Source: Oidiodendron maius Zn
Taxonomy: Eukaryota > Ascomycota > Leotiomycetes > Myxotrichaceae
DNA: 64,000 nucleotides
Assembly (NCBI GenBank): GCA_000827325.1
Contig: KN832886.1
Span: 404,925-468,924, forward strand
Direction of reading: 5' to 3'
Below are positions 10,759 through 21,904 of this stretch, piece after piece. A program made the position numbers and the translations under genes. The notes beneath the pieces are model-generated. The model was not told where the DNA came from. It made no database searches and saw only the letters and a list, made by a program, of their open reading frames with translations. The stretch's first letter is position 1; the number at the start of each line of letters is the position of its first letter.

Positions 10759-13700
10759 CTATATTGATGCTACTGCCGTACCGAATGCTATGTGCTCTCC
10801 CAGATGGAGTCCATGCTCTTGGGCTGCTACAGACTCTAGGTGAGCCCTCATATCTTCATATCCCATGTCTGCGATCAAGGCCTCGAAAGCACTCAAAATA
10901 ATATCTGCCATGTGCACAATTTCTTGCTTGTCAAACACCTGAGTGTCGTATTCCAGTCGTAGTAAGCAACAATCTTCATTAAGAGCATCGAACTCGCACA
11001 TAAGCCGGAACTTAGCTCCCTCGGCCCAGGTGAGAAGTGGTGTGCAGCCCTCCATGCCTAACCAGGAAGAGCCATTGCGCCGATCATCGTGAAATGTCAC
11101 CATGGTGTCGAAGAGCGGATACTGCGGATATTTTGACTGGAGGTCCAAGTGCTGGATGAGTTGTACCCACGGAATGACATGTGCTAAAGCAAGCTGCGAA
11201 GACTTCTGAGCAGCACGTACAAAATCCAGAGCAAAGGCAGAAGAGCCTGGATCGGGGTGGGTAAAGTGAAGACGGATTGGGAGCGGCTCCAAGAATAAAC
11301 CAATGGTTGCTAGGTCGGTGTGCTGTCGGTTGAAGTACGGACTGCCTATAACGAGATCGATATCTGGATCTTCCGGACAGAAAGTCATTTTCCTTGAGAC
11401 AGAGCATGCAAGCCCGACAGCGGCGAGTGCGACTTGGTGCAACGTAAATCCGTACGCGCTTGCGAAGTTCGTGAGGCTATGAAATAGTGCGCTAGGCAGG
11501 AGAACTGCGTGTGATGTCCCTATATAACCTGCCCGCATTGACGAGCTCGAGATTGTCCTCGGGGCTGATTTGGCACCACCAAGGTATTCGTCCCAGAATG
11601 AGAGGTTTGGTTGACAGTCAATACTACTCCAGTAAGGAGCTTGTGAGTATTCTCTGTCAATTGGTGGGAGTGATTTAACCGCATAGGCGGCCTGCACTTC
11701 GTCCCAAAGGACCCTCAGTGTTGTGAGGTCGCAGATAATATGACTTATACAGACGACCATATGTGTGCGAGAGATAATCACGCGAATTAAGTCGTCTTGT
11801 TCTGGCCTGAATGGGCGGTTTACCACTTTCCGTATATTGGCTTTTTTAACTAGACGGGCTTGCGGAGGTAAATCTGAGTAGCGTCTATGCAGGCCCTTCC
11901 GTTCGTGGATAAAGCGCGATCGAAGAATCCTATGTCTGGCCATCACGGTATTCCAGGCATGGCGTAATCGTTGTCGATCGACTCTGTGAATATCGAGGCT
12001 CCAAACAACAGGAACGTTGAAAGAGGATGTGCCAAGACCTACTTGATACTGCAACCACCATTCATACTCCATGCACGAGACCCAGTGTCTCCCTGCATCA
12101 GATGGGGTTGATGGAGCAGTAGGCTCGCTGCTCTCCCGCGATAATGACTGATCAATACCCTGGGCGAGGTCTCTTAGAGTTGGCGACGTCAAAACGAGCT
12201 TCGCAGGTATGACACGCCCAAACATGCGGGTCAGGAGATTTGCTAGCTCGAACTGTAGCATGGAATGTCCACCAAGAGTAATAAATTCGGAGGTGCTATG
12301 AATTGAAACATTTGGGTCAATATCAAGGCACTCGCGCCACGCATCTGCTACCATTCTCTCAGTTGGTGTACTCAGCGCTTTTGTCGGTTGTGCCAACTCG
12401 TTTGAGATATCGGCATCACGAGCAATAGCCGTGTAGTCGAGTTTCCCAGCAGAGGTCATGGGTAAATAGTCCCGAGAAATGATGAACCTAGGCAGAGCAT
12501 AAGGCGGTAAGAGCTGGCTAATTCTGGACCGCAGATTCACATCCGCCAAGGAGGCTGGTTGTATAACGGCAATTAGATAATCATCTTTGCGGATGACGGC
12601 TGCTGCAGTCGCCTCAGGGAGAGCCCGAAGAATGCGTACTTCGAGATCGTTAAGGTCTAAACGGAAACCGCGTAATTTGATTTGTCTATCCTTTCTGCCA
12701 AGGAGGACGAGCTCTCCAGCTGCATTCCAGTATCCAACGTCACCTGTCCTATACATTCGCTCTGAAAGATGTGCACAGATCGGATCATGTAAGAAACGCT
12801 TTGTCGTCTCCTCCGCATTTCCAACATAACCTCTCGCAACTTGAACCCCGGCTAGATATATCTCACCGGTCACCCCTGGAGGCAGGAGACGAGCTTTTCG
12901 ATCTAGCACATAGATTCGGGTTGATGGATTTGGGTGGCCTAGGTTTACCGGTATTCCGACACGCAGGCGTTTAATTGTTGCACCACATGTTGCTTCCGTT
13001 GGGCCGTACATATTGTATAGAGCCTTGAGCTCTGCCCAAGTATCATTCACTACCTGGGACACAGGCTCCCCAACCAGATAGACCTGGATATGATTAGCGT
13101 TGATTAAGAATAACATACCGCCCCAACTCACATTTTGAAGCATGGGATAGTCAGACGGGTTTAGGACTTTTGCGATTGATGGCGTCAAGATAGCGGAATG
13201 AGTAGAGCATAGGTGCTGGAATGGCTGTGCAGGGTCTTGGAGGACTAGGGTGGCGCCGTAACTAAGCGCAGAGAATATCTCATGAATGCTTCCGTCAAAC
13301 GCTGGCGACATTGTCTGTGCTACTCGGATCCCCGGATTGGCAAACAATCGGACTTCTTCGTCTCTTTGGAATGCGACCAACCCTTCATGAGTGCACAAGA
13401 CAGCTTTTGGCGTGCCAGTAGAGCCGGAGGTGAAGCAAACATAGGCGGGTGCAGAAGGATCCGCCTGTACTCTCCGACGAGTGACGGGGTACGATGACGC
13501 TTCTTCAGCCGGAGCATCATGCCGGAGAATATCTTGCACCGAAAGAGAGTGCGAACATGACGCGGGTGCGCACTTTTGGGCATCTGCATCCGGGGCCAAA
13601 AAAACTTTTGCCTTCACCGTTCGGAAATTGATGTCTCGAATAGCAACTGGGAGTGAGGGGTCCAAAGGAGCATAGACAGCCCCAGCTTTTAATACGCCAT

Positions 13701-15642
13701 ATATTGATATGATCCAGTTTATCGATCGGTCAGCGTGGACGCAAACACACTCACCGGGCTCGATCAAATTACTCAGTCTCTGTGCAATGAGATGGGCATC
13801 GTTCTCGAGTTTCTCGTATGTAGAAAATTTGCCTTCCTTCTCCAGAGCAATCGAATCAGGATGCTTCAGTGCCGCATCTTCAAAGAGCGTTACTAAGTCA
13901 GACTCTATGGAGGTTGATGAGGTTGTTGGAGACACGCAGTTTCCTAAGTTCAGTAGCGGTTCATAACTCGGAGCATGAAGAACATCTAAACAGTCCCGCA
14001 AACGTTTCTGAGGTTGTATCAGCGTGGTGATAAAAGTCTGGTAATAATAGCAGAGTGTTTTCATGTCTGCGTGCTGATACTTGTCACTATGGTAACATAA
14101 TTGGACATTTCCGTTATCATTTATCAATATACTAATTGCGACATCCGAAATAAGCCTAAAACCGTTGTCGGAAATAGGTCGAATCTTGGTTTCAGGCGTG
14201 TATTTGAATGACTGTTGTCGAGCGATAGCTGATGAGAAATTTCGGGAGAACCCATCAGCCGGGACTGAACATTGCATATTGTGTAACTTGATCATTCGAT
14301 GGAAGACGTCTTGAATAAATTCCAGAGCAAACTTTTCCTCATTTACAGCGACGTTGAACGGCAAGGTGTTTATCAATGGTCCTATGGTATCATCCGCACC
14401 GTCCACGCGCGGATCTCGGCCTGATAAAACACTACCAAACATAACACGGTCAGAGTCGGTGTACTTTGACAAGACAAGTGCCCAAGCGCTGTAGTACAAA
14501 GCTGCCGTGGTGCAGTTGTGGCGTTGAACAAATAGTATGATTTGAGCAACGGGAAGTTCTAATGTGATTATCTCTGTTGTATGACATAGGGGAGGAAACA
14601 CTGTAGGATATTGTACCTCCTGACGTGAAGGGAGGATAATTTCCGAAGCTGTGGAAGGAAATTCTACTCGCTCTTGCGCCCAGAAATGCTTGAACACATC
14701 GCGTGAGCTTCTATGAAAGGCGGCCAAGTCCTTTGTAACTCTAAGAAAGGGGCTTCCTGCATGGATACGCTGGCCTTCTGCTGCCTGTCGAACTTTTTGA
14801 TAGACCCTTGACGCGGACCATCCATCAATCAAGGCATGGTGAATATGCCAGATGATGGTGGCAGTGCTGGGACCATTTGACCCTTGGTCCAATATAACAA
14901 TCTTGAATGACGTGCCTATAGCGTGGTGATTTGGAGGCTCCTGAACTGCAGCATCGTACTCCTTCTGATACCGTGCTACCACTTCATTCCAGAGAAAAGG
15001 TGCTTCGACATCCATCTTGATGTTGATATGCGTACCATGCAAACTTCCATGTAGCCGAAATATGGGCTCTATCGCTATGACTGTTTTCCAAGCTTCTTTC
15101 ATTGTGGCAAGGTCCTCAGTGCGGTATGTTTCAAAGAAGCTGATTATATTGGCTCCTGGACAGATTCTACTTCCATGAATCAGTGATTGTTGCATCTCCG
15201 TTAGGATGCAGTCTTCTTCCTTCGGGGCTAGTTGTAGGTGCAATCGACTGGATACGTTAAGTAGGCTCTCGTTCTTCGTCAGGCGTTGGCGTTTTACTGG
15301 CCGTTCATTCCGTGATTCATATTGTGAAATGTCATTTGAATTGGCGTCCAGCTTCGCCTTGTCATTGGGTTGACCTCCTAAGCTCTGCCTCGAAACATTT
15401 TGCAGAAGGAAAAGGATGCTTCGACTTTGAAGGATGATCTCTATGGGTAAAGTAATGCCTTGTTTCCTGCACAGCGATGAAAGTAAAATGGCATCTAAGG
15501 AGTTCCCTCCCGATGCCGGAAAACTTGCACTAAGCTTGATCGCAGATATCGGCCGGCCGAGAACCGTACAGATGGCATTGAGGGTAAACCGATGCAACTC
15601 AGCCGAAATAGGGCTGGTAGTGCTTTGATGATCTGTAGCCAT
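10759..15642 (-). CDS. Nonribosomal peptide synthetase, T-C-A-T-C
   Basis: The cluster's scaffold enzyme, expected to make the diketopiperazine. Domains in order: carrier (FPASGGNSLDA, about residues 15-85), condensation (HIHHALIDGWS, active HHxxxDG), adenylation (CFTSGSTGTPKA, NMYGPTEAT, YRTGDVG, GRKDRQIKLRGFR, SAGKLDY), carrier (FITLGGHSM) and terminal condensation (ISHIICDLTT, first His replaced by Ser). A GT..AG intron of 48 bases at 13084-13131 is in frame and easily missed; removing it joins LQN to VYLVGEPVS, as expected between A4 and A5. The start MATDHQ at 15642 is preferred; an in-frame ATG lies at 15663. Unlike GliP (A-T-C-A-T-C-T) there is no first A domain and no last carrier. 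A rough, hand-read A-domain code is D-G-H-I-Y-V-M-C-G-K. One A domain loading both carriers would give a symmetrical product such as cyclo(Phe-Phe); that is inferred. Confidence 0.93.
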   Translation of the reverse strand: MATDHQSTTSPISAELHRFTLNAICTVLGRPISAIKLSASFPASGGNSLDAILLSSLCRKQGITLPIEIILQSRSILFLLQNVSRQSLGGQPNDKAKLDANSNDISQYESRNERPVKRQRLTKNESLLNVSSRLHLQLAPKEEDCILTEMQQSLIHGSRICPGANIISFFETYRTEDLATMKEAWKTVIAIEPIFRLHGSLHGTHINIKMDVEAPFLWNEVVARYQKEYDAAVQEPPNHHAIGTSFKIVILDQGSNGPSTATIIWHIHHALIDGWSASRVYQKVRQAAEGQRIHAGSPFLRVTKDLAAFHRSSRDVFKHFWAQERVEFPSTASEIILPSRQEVQYPTVFPPLCHTTEIITLELPVAQIILFVQRHNCTTAALYYSAWALVLSKYTDSDRVMFGSVLSGRDPRVDGADDTIGPLINTLPFNVAVNEEKFALEFIQDVFHRMIKLHNMQCSVPADGFSRNFSSAIARQQSFKYTPETKIRPISDNGFRLISDVAISILINDNGNVQLCYHSDKYQHADMKTLCYYYQTFITTLIQPQKRLRDCLDVLHAPSYEPLLNLGNCVSPTTSSTSIESDLVTLFEDAALKHPDSIALEKEGKFSTYEKLENDAHLIAQRLSNLIEPGECVCVHADRSINWIISIYGVLKAGAVYAPLDPSLPVAIRDINFRTVKAKVFLAPDADAQKCAPASCSHSLSVQDILRHDAPAEEASSYPVTRRRVQADPSAPAYVCFTSGSTGTPKAVLCTHEGLVAFQRDEEVRLFANPGIRVAQTMSPAFDGSIHEIFSALSYGATLVLQDPAQPFQHLCSTHSAILTPSIAKVLNPSDYPMLQNVSWGGMLFLINANHIQVYLVGEPVSQVVNDTWAELKALYNMYGPTEATCGATIKRLRVGIPVNLGHPNPSTRIYVLDRKARLLPPGVTGEIYLAGVQVARGYVGNAEETTKRFLHDPICAHLSERMYRTGDVGYWNAAGELVLLGRKDRQIKLRGFRLDLNDLEVRILRALPEATAAAVIRKDDYLIAVIQPASLADVNLRSRISQLLPPYALPRFIISRDYLPMTSAGKLDYTAIARDADISNELAQPTKALSTPTERMVADAWRECLDIDPNVSIHSTSEFITLGGHSMLQFELANLLTRMFGRVIPAKLVLTSPTLRDLAQGIDQSLSRESSEPTAPSTPSDAGRHWVSCMEYEWWLQYQVGLGTSSFNVPVVWSLDIHRVDRQRLRHAWNTVMARHRILRSRFIHERKGLHRRYSDLPPQARLVKKANIRKVVNRPFRPEQDDLIRVIISRTHMVVCISHIICDLTTLRVLWDEVQAAYAVKSLPPIDREYSQAPYWSSIDCQPNLSFWDEYLGGAKSAPRTISSSSMRAGYIGTSHAVLLPSALFHSLTNFASAYGFTLHQVALAAVGLACSVSRKMTFCPEDPDIDLVIGSPYFNRQHTDLATIGLFLEPLPIRLHFTHPDPGSSAFALDFVRAAQKSSQLALAHVIPWVQLIQHLDLQSKYPQYPLFDTMVTFHDDRRNGSSWLGMEGCTPLLTWAEGAKFRLMCEFDALNEDCCLLRLEYDTQVFDKQEIVHMADIILSAFEALIADMGYEDMRAHLESVAAQEHGLHLGEHIAFGTAVASI

Positions 15643-15663
15643 CGTGTGGAGAGTAAATGCCAA

Positions 15664-17086
15664 AGTCGCGGACGAAAGATACAGAAACGTCTACGAGGAT
15701 CTCAAAACATGATGATGTGGTATACCTAGTGCTTCCGCCAGCCAGCTGCTTTGGCGCTCTCACTGAAGGGACGAGAAACCCAAAGGGGTTTAATTCCCGA
15801 GTGGTGTCCATCTTGGATGAGGTAAACCTAAAGCCGGCTGCCATTGACAGACGTCTTCCAAACCTGATACCAGCCTCCAGTGACAGACAGACAGACGTCT
15901 CTGCTGATGTGGAGTGCCATTGGAGTCCCAACACGGTCTCAGCACCGATAACACAGGCACTGGGCGTGGGCACGTTTTCGGAAAGTTGTAGCCGGGTCAT
16001 GGCCACAGCCAACTCGGGACCCGAATGTCCGATGAAAGGTGGCAGCAGGCCAGTGGCACAGAATCAGAGGTGGGTTGCACAATGAATACACGGTGCATCA
16101 TCGTTGGTAAGCGAACCCGACCTGGCCAGGTTAAGGATTCCTGGTAAGGCCCCGGCACGCCCCTTGCATGACTCCCCCGTTTCCCGTCCCCGCACTAGAA
16201 GCATTTTCCAGAAGTGGTACACAAGCTTGGCCATCGCATGGTCAGCGAGATTACTCAGTCTTACTGCTCCCTCGAGTTTAGCGTGGTCGGCCCCGTCTCA
16301 CTCAGAAACAAATCGCCGGAATCAGAAATCAGAAATAGAGCTCGGATCCAAAGCGTCTCTTTAGGACAACAATCGGCCGGGTCGAGGGGCAGGTGCTGAT
16401 AAACCGGCTTCATCTTTCCGACGCCGTTGCTTCAAACGTGATGCAGTGATAACCCCTCTACCTCAAGTGGCATATATTCCGTCCCTCCTTTCCGAATTGG
16501 TTGCTAAAGTTTAACATCTGGTACTAGCCGAAGATCCTACTGTACAATCCCACCCAAACCCCCACCGCCCACCCCCCTTGACAATGGTATGCTCTCCGTA
16601 TGCCATAGCCACTGTAATACATCCTAACTGGGAAAGGTAGGCTTGGATGGGTTGCGCAGGTCGCAGAACTCCCTTTATTGGTTAAACAAGCTGAGCCACA
16701 GAGTGGCGAATAGAGCACTATCGTGCATTTGGGGGGGAGGGGGCTACTTTCGGCACTTTTACTTTCGTGGACTGATTCAGTCTCACCCACCTCGCTGTGT
16801 CCACCAATCACTTTCTTCGGCGTACACGCAGAGAACATGCAGATGTAGAAGAAGGTTTATTGTAGCTTTTTTGCTGGGACTACTTTCCGCCAACAGGGAT
16901 AATCGACAGGTTGCGTTCGGGGTATCCGAGCAAGAGGGGTAGTTCCTTCTCCGATTCCTAAGCACCGTAGATTTGTGGCCGCTACACAGAATGGAGGCGG
17001 CAGAATTGGCTGCACCTCCAGAAGACAAGCCGTCTCTCTGTCACACTCGTCCCTGACGAGCAATTCATACCCACTCACTAGAGGCA
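15664..17086. other. Promoter region between NRPS and cluster regulator
   Basis: 1.4 kb between the divergent NRPS and Zn2Cys6 genes. Several overlapping open frames here show no family features. It contains one exact regulator palindrome at 16014-16024. Confidence 0.6.
16014..16024. promoter_or_regulatory. TCGGN3CCGA palindrome upstream of the NRPS
   Basis: TCGGGACCCGA lies 371 bases upstream of the NRPS start at 15642 and 1063 bases upstream of the regulator gene. By spacing it more likely serves the NRPS. Confidence 0.7.
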
Positions 17087-18393
17087 ATGTCAAGCGCATC
17101 TCAGAGGTAGGCCGGACCGCTTATGTCCTTTGTCCCGTACAATTGATTGACTTTGTGGTCACAGGCGAGGGCAAAAGGCCATTAAGCTGTGCGCAGCTTG
17201 TGTTCACTGTACCAATTCCAAGGTAAGGCAATGCGTAGGGCGATGAGCAAGAGCGATCTGTTCTGACATTCGGGAATTAGGTGAGATGTTCAGGCGAAAA
17301 GATCGGGTGCGCAAGATGCCAAAACCTCGGGCTGGAGTGCCAGTACTTGGAATCGCGGGTGGGCAAGGTTCCTGGCATTCGCGCGAAGAAGAATCAAGCT
17401 ACCCAGAGGTCGACGTCGTGGACGACGACCACCAGCACAGCAGAAATTGCGCCATCGACGCAGGCGACACACGGACCTCAGCCAGATATGCCGGACACGG
17501 CACTTCCCAACACACCTGACCCCTCGGTACTGAGTTGGACTGGAGAGTTTGATTACTCGGGGAACAATGATTTGCTCGACATGAGCTGCTGGGCTGACGG
17601 CAATATCAATGACCGTACGAAAGAGGGCGTGGGCGTGGGCGTGAATATTGGTGAGACACTGTCTAACCCAGGAACTGGAACAACCGTAACATCACCGGGT
17701 GACAATCCGTTCTTCGAGGTTGGGCAAGACAGCTCCCTGCCTTCTATGAGCCCGGCCCCTATTACGCAGTCCGATGCAAATCAGCAGCAGGGCAACTCTA
17801 TATTAGCTTCTCCATATATGAACAGACCACAGTCGAGACAGAGGAGTCAGGTCGATAGCCAATGCGTGCTGGCTTGTATTCAGATCATCTCCAGCCTAGA
17901 GAACTATATCCTCACGGGCTTGAGATCTGAGGATCTTATCCTTGAAGCGTGTCGATGCGCCGCCAATCAAGTAAATACTCTCGTAGATATGCAGAAAGAC
18001 TCGCCTTCAATACGATGCGTAGCGCTCTTTTCGACTGTGCTGCATCAGCTGCTGGAGCTACTCGAGGTCGGCCACAGCGCCATCCTAGCCGAAGGAAGTG
18101 GCCATGGCCTTGGCCTTCAAAGTGCCCTTTCCACAAAACTTAAGGGTTTTGGCCGATTTGGCTTCGGGGGCTCTACACTTGACGCCGAGGAACAGCTGGC
18201 ATGGAAAGCTCGGAGGATGGCTAAGGAACTGCAGCATTGCATGGATATCCTGCGGAAAGTCAGTGCACTTACTCCAGCTGGATCGGGGACATATTCCAGG
18301 CGCCTTTCGGTAGCAGATAGAGACTGGTGCTTCAACGAGCTGATGAGTGGCATGAACAACTTGTACTCTCGGTTGTGTAACAATGCGGCGTGA
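17087..18393 (+). CDS. gliZ-like: Zn2Cys6 cluster regulator, GliZ-like
   Basis: A binuclear zinc-cluster transcription factor of about 396 residues. Introns at 17107-17164 and 17223-17280 (both 58 bases) leave exons 17087-17106, 17165-17222 and 17281-18393. Splicing builds the spacing C-x2-C-x6-C-x6-C-x2-C-x6-C: CVHCTNSKVRC then SGEKIGCARCQNLGLEC, preceded by basic residues. The middle is Ser/Thr/Pro-rich. The C-terminal half (about residues 190-390: CVLACIQIISSLENYI, CRCAANQVNTLV, LDAEEQLAWKARRMAKELQ) resembles the AflR-type regulatory domain. It is the only regulator inside the region that carries the TCGGN3CCGA sites, so it is the best candidate to bind them. The short first exon MSSASQR is my choice of start; a longer upstream frame (from 16990) contains a stop. 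Its own promoter shows no exact site nearer than 1063 bases. Confidence 0.87.
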
Positions 18394-18538
18394 AGTGTTG
18401 GTGCTTCTGCTTCGGGTGGTTGGGTAGTAAGATATAAGTGATACCAATATAAATCAAATAAGACCGTATGTCTGTCGAGTTGTGACTATCTCTGCGATTA
18501 CTGGGCTGCTGTGGTGTAATGATGTGCTGTACTGTACA

Positions 18539-18549
18539 TCGGCAGCCGA
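18539..18549. promoter_or_regulatory. TCGGN3CCGA palindrome before the acyltransferase
   Basis: TCGGCAGCCGA lies 200 bases upstream of the acyltransferase ATG at 18749, in the 355-base gap after the regulator gene. Confidence 0.7.
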
Positions 18550-18748
18550 AGCACACGATGACCACCACTGCGGGGACTTGGGCATACTCCGAGCCGGCAA
18601 ATCCAATATCAAAAAGCTGAGACCCAACTCTCTTGCCCCATTCATGGTGACGCAACCCCCTTACGGCTGCAAGATAGGAACCATTGTATGAAGAGAAACA
18701 AGACTGCATTGCCATCTCACGCACGGTAGAACGCTGCAGTCCCGGATT

Positions 18749-20241
18749 ATGGACACTTCCCATGGCAAACCGATCCCGCACAGCGACAGTTCCAATGACA
18801 GATTTACGCCAAATACCTTACTGCGTGATCCGATAGGGTCTATGATGCCCCATGTATTCCTCATGGCCATTCAGCTCCTAGCTCTCGCTGGTTCTCCATT
18901 CCGCTATCGCCGCGAGCTTGTAGCTGTCGCGACCCTCGGACTTGGAGTGACTTACCTGTCACGGCCACACTTCACTAATGACTTCGGCCTAGCGCAGCCA
19001 TTCTCTATGGCGTGGTCTACATATCTAGCCACTCTTGAGAAGCTGGCGGCTGACGGCGGCCCAGAGGCGCGCTTCTGGCGTATCGACAAGCCGACACAAG
19101 AAGCACTATCGTACCCAGCATTTAGTTGGCAAAAGATACGCTGGGCTCTCGTGATGATCCTTAATATGCGCGGTATTCGCTGGAACTACCAGGTTAAGAA
19201 TGTCCCGCCGGCGCCTGAACGGGGTCGTCGCTGGCGCTTCCTCCTAAATCAAGTTGTTGCCCTTGGATACTACATGCTTATGACAGATATCTTCTCACAG
19301 CTCGGTATCCATCTGTTCTATACCGCGCCAGACGGCAAAGTGGGTTCTGTAAATAGCAAGTTCGCAACCCTAGCCTCACCCAACTTGGGATGGTCTTTCC
19401 TGAAGACGCTTGCTTTCGGCACCATGCCTTATTACATGATCCAGACACAGTACACTGCATTCTCCATTCTGGCCGTCTTATCTGGATTGAGCAAGCCAGA
19501 GGTGAGTGGTAACGAGATTGTTTACAAAGACTTGAACATGTGCCATCATCCTTCATTCCAAGTAAATGTCCCTTTCTGACTTGACTCTAACGGCACCATA
19601 ATAGGACTGGCCGCCAAGTTTTGGAGACCTCTCGGAGGCGACAACGCTGCGAAATTTTTGGGGAAAGTACTGGCATCAAACACTCCGCAGGGTACGTCCC
19701 TGCATCCTCAATATCTCTTCCAGCAGCAGCATGGAGAAACTCTCTTTCCTTCTAACCAGCTTACCCTGGGTCTCTTCTACCGTTGCTAATTCTGCCACAG
19801 ATGTTGAACGCCTATTCAAGTGCCCTTTTGAATGTTCTGAGCATCAAGCGAGGAACAAACTTATCATCATATACACAGCTTTGGTTCTCATTCACTCTGT
19901 CCGGACTTGGTCACGCGGCATCAATCTTAATCTTGCCCTCGCCCGCCAACATCACATTCAGCGAGCGCACAACCGGCATGGTAATCTTTTTCTTGTGGCA
20001 GGCAGCCTGCATCACATTCGAAGATTTTGTAATATGGTCATGGAGACGGTTGAGGGGAAGAGTGTCGAAAGCTAGCACACTGCAACGGTTGGTGGGCTAT
20101 ACATGGGTCGTGTTTACACTGTGGTACTCGCTGCCTTGGGCTGGCGATGTCTACACGCGTATGCGCCTCGGTGAACAACCGGCCCTGCCGTTTACTATAG
20201 TCGGGCCGCTGATTAAGAAGTTACCAATTCCGTGGGCATAG
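18749..20241 (+). CDS. Membrane O-acyltransferase, Tri7 / wax-synthase-like
   Basis: A multi-pass membrane acyltransferase, about 426 residues, from exons 18749-19501, 19605-19691 and 19801-20241. Several hydrophobic segments are visible (VFLMAIQLLALAG, NQVVALGYYMLMTDI, YTAFSILAVLSGL, GMVIFFLWQAACITF, YTWVVFTLWYSLPWAGDVY). The short middle exon carries WPPSFGDLSEATTLRNFWGKYWHQTLRR, typical of the wax-synthase/Tri7 family, and the third exon has SFTLSGLGHAAS with the likely catalytic His. Family members acetylate hydroxyls of fungal metabolites: Tri7 acts on trichothecenes, and AtaH in the acetylaranotin ETP cluster is of similar type. An acetylated product is therefore likely but inferred. 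A broken partial copy lies at 25330-25900. Confidence 0.87.
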
Positions 20242-20657
20242 ATACGATACCTGTGGCTTCAGTCAATAAATTTAGACTTCAGTAAGGACAAAAGGTATTA
20301 TTACATAGCCAATACGTATTATAGATGCTCAATGCCGCGCCGCCCCTAATTTTATCCGTCCAATACGGGAATGGTTGCGTTCTCTAGATGTAGGTACTCG
20401 GTAATGCGAAGGGAATAGGATAAAATTCCCCTACTATAGAGCGGCACAGTCATGCGTGAGTACAGTAATGCAGGGAAGACCATAATAAAGATACGGAGAT
20501 GTAACAGCGAAAACCGCCACGAGAAAGTTGCACTAGGAGTGCAGACAGCCTAGTCAAGGTATTACTCGAGCCTGTTGTATCTAACTACCGACAGAAGTAG
20601 GACCGACTCTCGCCACATTCGCATAGCCCTTGACATAAGATTGAGCGAGCCTAGCAT

Positions 20658-21579
20658 TCACTTTCTGCCTACCCCGACAATAGCTGTGCCAGTTAAGCGG
20701 CCTGGAGCCACCGGGTGTCTCGACTTGATGAACTCGACCATCAGGTTGCGCACCTTCTCCAGCTCCTCACGGCTCATATCACTGGTCATCTTGTTCATGC
20801 CGGGAAATTGGGTTAAGATAAACCTTGCAATCTCATCGTAGTTGTTAAACGGCATAAAGGCCTCCACTGTGTGAACTTCGATATCACGGAACCCTGTGGC
20901 TTCAAGTTCGCCACGGATGCCTTCAAGTGTGGCCCATGTAGGAGGCATCTTAGGAGCACTCTTCTCAGGGCGGACTTTAGTCACAAAGCCTATAAGCTCC
21001 ATCCACTCGCTGCCCTGCCATGAGCTTAGAGCCACGATGCCACCACCGTTCTCGTTGGTCAGGACTCGACGGATCTCATCCAGGGCAACCCGTGCTTGAG
21101 GGACCATGAACAACACAAAGGCTGCAAAAGCATGGCTGACCGAGTTATCTGGAAATGCCGACAGGTCAGTACAGTTACATATCATGGGCTCGACCTTGTT
21201 CCAAAGCGTGGCCCCATTTTCGATCTCGGTCTTCTTGCGGTTCTCAACCTGCTGAATCATAACCGGGCTGAGGTCCAATGCGACCACACGCGCGGTCTCT
21301 GGGAGTTCTAGACCATGAGCCTCGAGAGCCGCAGCCGTGACCTGGCCTGGTCCACAGCCGATGTCCAGGATCGCTGAGGCGGAGGAGAAAGGAAAGACTT
21401 CGGCAGCGACCTTAACCATATTTTGGGCAGGGGCAACACCAGGGCCATCCGTAGCCAGTTTCATGAAGGACGGCGCAAACTTGTTCCACTCATCATTGCT
21501 ACTGTCTAGAAGCCGCCTGTTAGCAGAGTCGCAACGGTGTCGAGGGCAAGGAGGCCATACTAATGTGTGGTTGGGACAT
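20658..21579 (-). CDS. Class I SAM-dependent methyltransferase
   Basis: A small methyltransferase of about 288 residues. Exon 1 (21561-21579, MSQPHI) joins over intron 21506-21560 to exon 2 (20658-21505), giving SSNDEWNKFAPSFMKLATDG. The SAM loop is ILDIGCGPGQVT, motif II VVALDLSPVM, then CTDLSAFPDNSVSHAFAAF and the post-motif FLFMVP region. It ends with GTAIVGVGRK. Position between an acyltransferase and a membrane protein within the ETP cluster suggests S-, N- or O-methylation of the product; the acceptor atom cannot be told. Starting at the internal ATG at 21464 would cut off the N-terminal helix. A decayed copy lies at 29143-29800. Confidence 0.82.
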
Positions 21580-21904
21580 CTTGGGCAGGGCAGAATTCAC
21601 GTGGTGACTTTGGAGCAGAGCTCGGAAACAGCGACGCCTTTCTCGCTGCGGGGGGGAGGAAGCGGGCGGGACGTGAAGATTCAAGGGCCAGAAAGCCGCG
21701 AACAAGGTCTCTAAGTACAGTAAGACGGTCGTCTGGCTCTTCGTGTCACCTACTTAGAGCGGCGTCTCAAATCCCCAAAGCGAACACGTGATGTGGAGGG
21801 GAGAGACATCTGGCCAGTGAGAAGTGCAATTGCACAGGGTTGCACAGGAGCTGGAGGTAAGACCCTGCACTTCACACTCCCTCCTGAACGGCTCCTGTAC
21901 TACA

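Noticed and set aside
15599-16085. Overlapping frames upstream of the NRPS as a possible missing A domain
   Set aside because: Neither strand shows A-domain core motifs; low-complexity reading on both strands at once indicates non-coding DNA.
16370-16387. TCGGCCGGGTCGA and similar near-palindromes (also 15549, 59212) as regulator sites
   Set aside because: Spacing between the half sites is not three bases, so they do not fit the motif.
16104-17028. Several 60-100 codon frames in the NRPS-regulator interval
   Set aside because: They overlap each other on both strands, lack family motifs and lie in a promoter region.
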